Below are positions 59,337 to 64,000 of a stretch of DNA of 64,000 nucleotides, piece by piece. Where the stretch lies: positions 1,860,001 through 1,924,000 of the forward strand of contig OY969884.1 of NCBI GenBank assembly GCA_963704295.1, given 5' to 3'. The DNA comes from JACCVL01 sp963704295 (GTDB lineage Bacteria > Actinomycetota > Actinomycetes > Propionibacteriales > Nocardioidaceae). Position numbers and translations under genes: made by a program. Within the stretch, counting starts at the first letter, position 1; each line of letters starts with the position of its first letter. Below the pieces are notes generated by a model. It searched no databases. It was not told where the DNA came from and saw only the letters and a program-made list of their open reading frames with translations.

Positions 59337-60290
59337 ATGGCGACCGTCGTTGCCGAGGGGTTGGCCAAGCGGTACGGCAGCAAGCAGGCGGTCGACGACC
59401 TGTCCTTCCGGGTCGACCCGGGCAGCGTCACCGGCTTCCTGGGACCGAACGGCTCGGGCAAGTCCACGACGATGCGGTTGATGCTCGGCCTGGACAACGG
59501 TGCCGGCACCACGACCTTCGACGGCCGGTCGTTTCGCGACCTCCCCGATCCGGCGCGGCACGTCGGCGCGCTGCTGGAGGCCAAGCCCTTCCACCCGACC
59601 CGCAGCGCCCGCAACCACCTGCGGCTGCTCGCCGCTCCGAATCGGATCCCCGACCGCCGGGTGGACGAGGTGCTGGAGATGGTCGGGCTGACCTCGGTCG
59701 CCCGCGGCAAGCCGAAGAAGTTCAGCCTCGGGATGGGCCAGCGGCTCGGCATCGCCGCCGCGCTGCTCGGCGACCCGCACACGTTGATCCTCGACGAGCC
59801 CGCCAACGGGCTGGACCCGCAGGGCATCCAGTGGCTGCGTCGGCTGCTCAAGGACCTCGCCGGTCAGGGTCGGGCGGTGTTCGTGTCCAGCCACCTGCTG
59901 GCCGAGATGGCGCTGATGGCCGACCGGCTGGTGGTGATCGGCCGCGGCCGGCTGATCGCGAGTGGGCAGGTGGACGACTTCATCCGGTCCAGCAGCGCCA
60001 CCGGCGTGCTGCTGCGCAGTCCCGACATCGAGCGGCTCGGGCCGGCGCTGGCGGACCGGGGGGCGTTCGTCCAGGGGCAGCCGGACGGCTCGTTCGTGGT
60101 GACCGGGATGGACCGGGACGAGGTCGGCGACGTCGCACACGCGCTCGGCGCCCGGCTGCACGAGCTGACCGTTCGCGAGGCCACCCTGGAGGAGGCGTTC
60201 CTCGAGGCCACCGGGCTGAGCGAGGAGTTCATCGGGCACGCGGGCGCGCTGACCGGCGCTCCCGGGACCGGGACGGAGGCGGGCCGGTGA
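59337..60290 (+). CDS. ABC transporter ATP-binding protein
   Basis: A 317-residue ABC ATPase. Walker A is GPNGSGKST, the Q-loop region follows, the signature is FSLGMGQRLG and Walker B is TLILDEP. It is of the single-domain exporter class associated with DrrA/CcmA-type drug or lipid exporters, with a ~100-residue C-terminal extension. GGGAGGA is 6 nt before ATG 59337 (ATG 59331 overlaps the site). The stop overlaps the permease GTG. Confidence 0.93.
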   Translation: MATVVAEGLAKRYGSKQAVDDLSFRVDPGSVTGFLGPNGSGKSTTMRLMLGLDNGAGTTTFDGRSFRDLPDPARHVGALLEAKPFHPTRSARNHLRLLAAPNRIPDRRVDEVLEMVGLTSVARGKPKKFSLGMGQRLGIAAALLGDPHTLILDEPANGLDPQGIQWLRRLLKDLAGQGRAVFVSSHLLAEMALMADRLVVIGRGRLIASGQVDDFIRSSSATGVLLRSPDIERLGPALADRGAFVQGQPDGSFVVTGMDRDEVGDVAHALGARLHELTVREATLEEAFLEATGLSEEFIGHAGALTGAPGTGTEAGR

Positions 60291-61090
60291 CCGCCGCGTT
60301 GCGCTACGAGTGGCGTCGGCTGGTGACGCTGCGCTCGACGTACTGGCTGGTGGCGGCGTCGCTCGTGATCGCCGTGGCGCTCTCGAGCCTGATCGCGTGG
60401 GGCTTCTCAGACGTCGAGGTGGTGCAGGAGGGCGCCGACTTCGTGCTGGCCGCGATCGCGACCCAGGGGGCCGGGGCGGGCTTCGCCCCCTTCCTGATCG
60501 CGTACGTGATGAGCATCTTCGGGGTGTTGACGTTCGGTCACGAGTACCGGCACGGGATGATCCGGGCCACGCTGACCGCGGTGCCGGGCAGGCTCGCGGT
60601 GTTCGGGGCCAAGGTCGTGCTGACCGCCCTGGTGGCGGGGCTGACCGCCCTGGCGTGCACCGGGGCCGGGTTGCTCGCCGCGCGGGTCTTCTTCGGCGAC
60701 ATCGCGATGCCGGCGGACGTCGTCGGCCGGCTGTTGTTCGGGGCCTCGCTGTACGTGGCGCTGTTCTCGCTGGTCGGCCTCGCCCTCGCGGCCATCTTCC
60801 GCAACCAGATCGCGGCGATCGTGGTGGTGCTGCTGTTCCCGCTGATCGGTGAGTCGATCATCCGGCTGATCCTGATCATCCCCGAGGCGTTCGACTCGAT
60901 CCAGGACGCCGCGGGCTACCTGCCCTTCGACGCCGGCGCGCAGATGTTCACCTTCCTCGACCTGGACCAGATGCTGGAGATCTTCGGCTTCCAGGCGCAG
61001 GGGCCGGTGGGAGGCGGGATCACCTTCGGTGTCTTCACCGCCGCGCTGCTCGCCCTGGCCGCCGTCCTCTTCGTCCGCCGCGACGCCTGA
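60287..61090 (+). CDS. ABC transporter permease
   Basis: A 267-residue ABC-2-type permease with six predicted transmembrane helices, ending in an FVRRDA tail. GTG 60287 overlaps the ATPase stop as GTGA. It presumably pairs with the upstream ATPase in a two-gene exporter. The substrate is unknown. The 22-bp tandem array begins 7 bp after its stop. Confidence 0.9.
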   Translation: MTAALRYEWRRLVTLRSTYWLVAASLVIAVALSSLIAWGFSDVEVVQEGADFVLAAIATQGAGAGFAPFLIAYVMSIFGVLTFGHEYRHGMIRATLTAVPGRLAVFGAKVVLTALVAGLTALACTGAGLLAARVFFGDIAMPADVVGRLLFGASLYVALFSLVGLALAAIFRNQIAAIVVVLLFPLIGESIIRLILIIPEAFDSIQDAAGYLPFDAGAQMFTFLDLDQMLEIFGFQAQGPVGGGITFGVFTAALLALAAVLFVRRDA

Positions 61091-61096
61091 CCCTCC

Positions 61097-61184
61097 CGCG
61101 ATCCGTCACTTCCCCGCCCGCGATCCGTCAGTTCCCCGCCCGCGATCCGTCAGTTCTGCGGCGTCGATCCGTCAGCTCTGCCGC
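61097..61184 (+). repeat. Four 22-bp tandem repeats (CGCGATCCGTCA type)
   Basis: Units start at 61097, 61119, 61141 and 61163, each opening CGCGATCCGTCA (the fourth GTCGATCCGTCA) and ending GTTCC or CTCTG. The spacing is exactly 22 bp. The common CGATCCG core also appears in the reverse complement of the dispersed 22-bp element. Confidence 0.8.
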
Positions 61185-61203
61185 CGGCGCGCGGCGGAGA
61201 CAG

Positions 61204-61243
61204 CACAAAGGTGGTCCCGGCCGGAGCCGAAACCACCTTTGTG
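61204..61243 (-). terminator. Cold-shock gene terminator
   Basis: A 12-bp perfect stem (CACAAAGGTGGT / ACCACCTTTGTG) with a 16-nt loop, ending 17 bp beyond the csp stop. It may also end the ABC-transporter transcript from the other side. Confidence 0.7.
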
Positions 61244-61260
61244 GGGTATGACCGAGCAGG

Positions 61261-61464
61261 TCAGACCGGGCGGACGTTCTCCGCCTGCGGGCCCTTCTGG
61301 CCCTGGGTCTGGGTGAACTCCACACGCTGTCCTTCGTCCAGCGAGCGGTAGCCGGATGCGTCGATCGCGCTGTAGTGCACGAACACGTCCGGACCGTCGC
61401 CGTCCTGAGCGATGAAGCCGAAGCCCTTCTCGGCGTTGAACCACTTCACGGTGCCCTGAGCCAC
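61261..61464 (-). CDS. Cold-shock protein (CspA family)
   Basis: A 67-residue single CSD protein, MAQGTVKWFNAEKGFGFIAQ, with both RNP motifs (KGFGFI and DVFVHY) intact. It is an RNA chaperone/anti-terminator. AAGGAG is 7 nt before GTG 61464. The upstream leader is about 120 nt and has a hairpin. The small C-terminus QKGPQAENVRPV is normal. It could be constitutive or cold-induced. Confidence 0.95.
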   Translation of the reverse strand: MAQGTVKWFNAEKGFGFIAQDGDGPDVFVHYSAIDASGYRSLDEGQRVEFTQTQGQKGPQAENVRPV

Positions 61465-61560
61465 GAGGCTCTCCTTCTGGGGTGTGCTGGTCGGAACCGC
61501 AGGTCGCGGCCCCGGGTCGCAACCAGGCGCCCCGCTCGGACAAGGCCCGAGAAAACAAAG

Positions 61561-61585
61561 CGCCCGCTGTCAGACTTCGCGGGCG
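61561..61585 (-). promoter_or_regulatory. Hairpin in the cold-shock leader
   Basis: On the minus strand, CGCCCGC pairs with GCGGGCG around an 11-nt loop and is followed by CTTTGTTTTCT. A -10-like TAGTGT (61592-61597) lies just upstream, so the hairpin would be at the very 5' end of the csp mRNA. It looks like an attenuator or 5' stabiliser. Confidence 0.45.
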
Positions 61586-61695
61586 TTCAAAACACTAGCG
61601 GAAGTACAACTGCAACCGCAGGTAACGCTACGGGGGTGCGTAGAGGCGGGTCAACTCAGGGGGTCGGTGGGTCGCCTCTGGGGGCGGCGGTGGGG

Positions 61696-61757
61696 CTGCA
61701 AAAGTCGCGGATCGTTGGGAGAGAGGGCGGGGGGGCTGCAAAGGTCGCGGATCGTGG
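61696..61757 (+). repeat. Dispersed 22-bp element, two direct copies
   Basis: CTGCAAAAGTCGCGGATC (61696, followed by GTTG) and CTGCAAAGGTCGCGGATC (61736, followed by GTGG), 40 bp apart with G-rich spacers. They lie between the csp leader and the NRAMP gene. Confidence 0.85.
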
Positions 61758-61800
61758 GGCGAGGGGGGTGGTAGCGGTGGCAGGGAGTGGCCGCTCGCCC

Positions 61801-61806
61801 TAGCCT
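61801..61806 (+). promoter_or_regulatory. Possible -10 of the NRAMP-pxp operon
   Basis: TAGCCT, with initiation near 61813 and a ~34-nt leader that contains CGGAG ahead of ATG 61847. No convincing -35. Confidence 0.4.
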
Positions 61807-61846
61807 GGGCCGGTTCGCCCGCTTTCTGCCGTTTCGGAGCTCCCCG

Positions 61847-63082
61847 ATGACCCAGCAGCGCACGTCGGCCACCACGCCACCCCCCGACGAGTCGACCCCA
61901 CTCCAGTCGACCGGCCGTTCCCGCTTCCTCGGCCCGATGTTCCTCATGGCCACGTCGGCCATCGGGCCGGGCTTCCTCGCCCAGACGACGACGTTCACCA
62001 CCGAGCTGCGGGCCGCATTCGCCTTCGCGATCCTCGCCTCCGTCCTGATCGACGTCGCCGTGCAGATGAACGTCTGGCGGGTGGTGGGGGTGTCCGGCCG
62101 GCGGGCGCAGGACCTGGCCAACCAGGCGGCGCCTGGCTCGGGCTACCTGTTGGCGGCGCTGGACGTGTTCGGCGGTCTGGTCTTCAACATCGGCAACATC
62201 GCCGGTACCTCGCTCGGCCTCGCGGCGATCTTCGGACTCGACGTCCGGATCGGCGCCACCATCTCGGTCGTGGTCGCGATCTCGGTCTTCCTGGTGCGCC
62301 GCGCCGGGCTGGCGATGGACCGGCTCGTGGTCGTTCTCGGCGCGGTGATGATCGCGATGACCACGTACGTGGCGATCGCGAACGAGCCGCCGCTCGGCGA
62401 GACCCTGCGCCAGACCGTCGCGCCTGAGACCATCGACTTCCTGGTGATCACCACGCTGATCGGAGGAACCGTCGGCGGCTACATCGTGTACGCGGGGGCG
62501 CACCGGCTGGTCGACAACGGCATCCGGGGCAAGGAAAACGTGCCGGCGATCACCCGGGCGTCGATCACCGGCATCCTGATCACCGGCCTGATGCGGGTGC
62601 TGCTCTTCCTGGCCGTGCTCGGCGTGATCGAGGCCGGTGGCCGAGTCGACCCGGAGTCCCCGGCCTCGGCGTTCGACGCTGCGTTGGGCACGGCCGGCGA
62701 GGTGTCGTTCGGCGTGGTGATGTGGTCCGCGGCGATCACCTCCGTGATCGGCGCCTCCTACACCTCGGTGTCGTTCGCCAAGGTGTTCGGTCGCTGGGTC
62801 ACCGCCTATGAGCGGTGGGTCGTCGTGGCGTTCATCCTGGTCTCCCTGGCCGGGTTCCTGGCGCTCGGCGCCGAGCCGGTGCGACTGCTGATCTTCGCGG
62901 GGGCGTTCAACGGGCTGATCCTGCCGGTCGGGTTCGGACTGCTGCTGTGGGTCGGGGCGCGGCGGCGCGACCTGATGGACGGCTACCGCTATCCGCGCTG
63001 GTTGATCGTGGCCGGGATCCTCGCCTGGCTGTTCGCGGTCTACCTCGGCTACGAGTCCCTCACGTCGCTCGGAGACCTGTGA
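61847..63082 (+). CDS. NRAMP-family transporter in 5-oxoproline operon (YcsG-like)
   Basis: A 411-residue membrane protein with about 11 transmembrane helices, opening with SAIGPGFLAQTTTFT (the GPGF helix of NRAMP). It resembles the YcsG-type NRAMP relatives that sit with pxpA (YcsF) in Bacillus subtilis; classic metal-coordinating DPGN and MPH motifs are not evident, so the substrate may not be a metal. Its stop overlaps the pxpA GTG (GTGA). Confidence 0.88.
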   Translation: MTQQRTSATTPPPDESTPLQSTGRSRFLGPMFLMATSAIGPGFLAQTTTFTTELRAAFAFAILASVLIDVAVQMNVWRVVGVSGRRAQDLANQAAPGSGYLLAALDVFGGLVFNIGNIAGTSLGLAAIFGLDVRIGATISVVVAISVFLVRRAGLAMDRLVVVLGAVMIAMTTYVAIANEPPLGETLRQTVAPETIDFLVITTLIGGTVGGYIVYAGAHRLVDNGIRGKENVPAITRASITGILITGLMRVLLFLAVLGVIEAGGRVDPESPASAFDAALGTAGEVSFGVVMWSAAITSVIGASYTSVSFAKVFGRWVTAYERWVVVAFILVSLAGFLALGAEPVRLLIFAGAFNGLILPVGFGLLLWVGARRRDLMDGYRYPRWLIVAGILAWLFAVYLGYESLTSLGDL

Positions 63083-63885
63083 TAGCGACCGCGGCCCCGG
63101 GACTCACCGTTGACCTGAACAGCGACCTCGGCGAGGGCTTCGGGGTGTGGCGGCTGGGGGACGACCAGGCGCTGCTCGACGTCGTCACCAGCGCGAACGT
63201 CGCCTGCGGGTTCCACGCCGGCGACCCGGTCACGATGCAGCGGGTCTGCGGCTGGGCGGCCGAGCGCGGCGTCGCGATCGGCGCACAGGTGTCCTATCGC
63301 GACCTGGCCGGCTTCGGCCGCCGCTTCGTGGACGTGGAGCCGGCCGAGCTCACCGCCGACGTGGTCTACCAGCTCGGCGCGCTGGCCGGTTTCGCCGCGA
63401 TGGCCGGCACCGGGCTTGCGTACGTCAAACCGCACGGCGCCCTGTACAACGCGATCGTCGGCCATGAGGACCAGGCCGCAGCCGTCGTCGCGGCGGTCCG
63501 GCTCTTCGACCCCGACCTGCCGGTCCTCGGGTTGCCCGGGTCGACGTGGCTTCGGCAGGCCGACGGGGCCGGACTGCGGCCGGTGCCCGAGGCGTTCGCG
63601 GACCGGGCCTACCAGCCGGACGGCACGCCGGTCTCCCGCCGCGAACCGGGCGCGCTGCTGTCCGACGCCGCGACGGTGGCCGAGCGTTGCGTCCGGATCG
63701 TCCGCGACAGCCAGCTCGACGCGGTCGACGGCAGCACGCTGTCGGTGCACGCGGCGTCGATCTGCGTGCACGGGGACACCCCGGGTGCGCTGGAGATGGC
63801 CCGGGCGGTACGGACCGAGCTGGAACGGTCCGGCGTCCGGATCGCGCCGTTCACCGAGCCGGTGAGTGCGGTGCGTCGCCGGTGA
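63079..63885 (+). CDS. pxpA: 5-oxoprolinase subunit PxpA (LamB/YcsF family)
   Basis: A 268-residue member of the LamB/YcsF family, subunit A of the PxpABC ATP-dependent 5-oxoprolinase that hydrolyses pyroglutamate to glutamate. Motifs are VDLNSDLGEGFG, NVACGFHAGDP, YVKPHGALYN and SVHAASICVHGDTPGA. GTG 63079 overlaps the transporter stop; the stop overlaps the pxpB start. Confidence 0.95.
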   Translation: MIATAAPGLTVDLNSDLGEGFGVWRLGDDQALLDVVTSANVACGFHAGDPVTMQRVCGWAAERGVAIGAQVSYRDLAGFGRRFVDVEPAELTADVVYQLGALAGFAAMAGTGLAYVKPHGALYNAIVGHEDQAAAVVAAVRLFDPDLPVLGLPGSTWLRQADGAGLRPVPEAFADRAYQPDGTPVSRREPGALLSDAATVAERCVRIVRDSQLDAVDGSTLSVHAASICVHGDTPGALEMARAVRTELERSGVRIAPFTEPVSAVRRR

Positions 63886-64000
63886 GGCTGCTGCGCTGCG
63901 GCGACACCGCCGTGCTGGCCGAGCTGGACGATCTCGATCAGGTTTTGGCGTTGCACTCCGCGGTCGCCGCGTCCCCGCCGCCGTGGGTCGTCGACCTGGT
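63882..64000 (+). CDS. pxpB: 5-oxoprolinase subunit PxpB (5' part)
   Basis: The first 39-40 codons (MRLLRCGDTAVLAELDDLDQ) of an allophanate hydrolase subunit 1-type protein, matching PxpB by its GDTAVLAEL start and by following pxpA. GTG 63882 overlaps the pxpA stop (GTGA). The rest, and pxpC, lie beyond the window. Confidence 0.85.
   Translation, partial: MRLLRCGDTAVLAELDDLDQVLALHSAVAASPPPWVVDL

Noticed and set aside
55781..61090. A 1,769-codon open frame on the plus strand
   Set aside because: It runs antisense to several well-identified minus-strand genes and only its 3' end (the ABC permease) is real; long empty frames are expected at this GC content.
61097..61184. CRISPR array
   Set aside because: Units are contiguous 22-bp tandem copies with no unique spacers and no cas gene nearby.

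Overview
This is a high-GC (roughly 70% or more by eye) stretch of an actinobacterial chromosome. Supporting evidence: GTG starts are frequent, many start codons lie only 6-8 nt downstream of a TANNNT-like -10 hexamer (leaderless transcripts), and actinobacterial families are present (DUF3263, a LytR_C-domain protein, DUF4032, an XPB-type helicase, a GroEL2-type chaperonin with CIRCE sites, and an oleA-oleBC-oleD olefin operon with the OleB-OleC fusion). The content looks like an environmental Frankiales/Geodermatophilales-type organism, but genus cannot be assigned from this sequence. Nothing in the window looks like a phage, plasmid, IS element or CRISPR array.

Layout. 0-4.7 kb: 3' end of a GH32-like glycosidase, a DUF427 protein, an acyl-CoA dehydrogenase, a DUF4032 protein and a methyltransferase. 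4.75 kb: tRNA-Thr(TGT). 4.85-9.46 kb (minus): oleA-oleBC-oleD for head-to-head long-chain olefins. 9.8-11 kb: a small orphan protein and a secreted orphan flanking four 11-bp direct repeats. 11-14.8 kb (minus): enolase-superfamily enzyme, aldehyde dehydrogenase and iron alcohol dehydrogenase, translationally coupled. 14.9-19.1 kb: hutU-hutF-hutI (histidine degradation via N-formylglutamate), then malQ. 21-23.9 kb (minus): lutABC lactate oxidation. 24.2-25.9 kb: a membrane-tethered trypsin-like protease with a zinc ribbon. 26-30.5 kb: otsA, an oxidoreductase, DUF3263, a LytR_C protein and otsB (trehalose synthesis). 30.5-32 kb: a SAM-I riboswitch ahead of a threonine synthase. 32-35.1 kb: an EAL-domain protein with eroded catalytic motifs, then groEL under two CIRCE operators.

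35.1-46.5 kb: a non-coding interval holding a DnaA-box cluster and a probable structured RNA, followed by a molybdenum-hydroxylase system. This comprises a MobA-like protein, a MoxR ATPase, a VWA protein, XdhC, then coxS-coxL-coxM-coxG, with a form II CoxL (AYRGAGR). A sigma factor coupled to an O6-alkylguanine-DNA alkyltransferase sits between the maturation and structural genes. 46.5-50.1 kb: cutC, a DUF4031/S66 peptidase fusion and a class V aminotransferase. 50.1-61.5 kb: XPB helicase with a CGNR protein, an FMN 2-hydroxyacid oxidase, an MMPL transporter, a YbdK-type ligase, a WYL/helicase-associated protein, an ABC exporter and a cold-shock gene. 61.8-64 kb: an NRAMP-like transporter with pxpA and the start of pxpB (5-oxoproline degradation).

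The most interesting non-gene signals are: a dispersed 22-bp element (seven copies at four loci, once as a perfect inverted pair); a 44-bp palindromic element at two loci; a 4 x 22-bp tandem array; the DnaA-box cluster next to the putative RNA near 35.2-35.8 kb; and the riboswitch-controlled threonine synthase.
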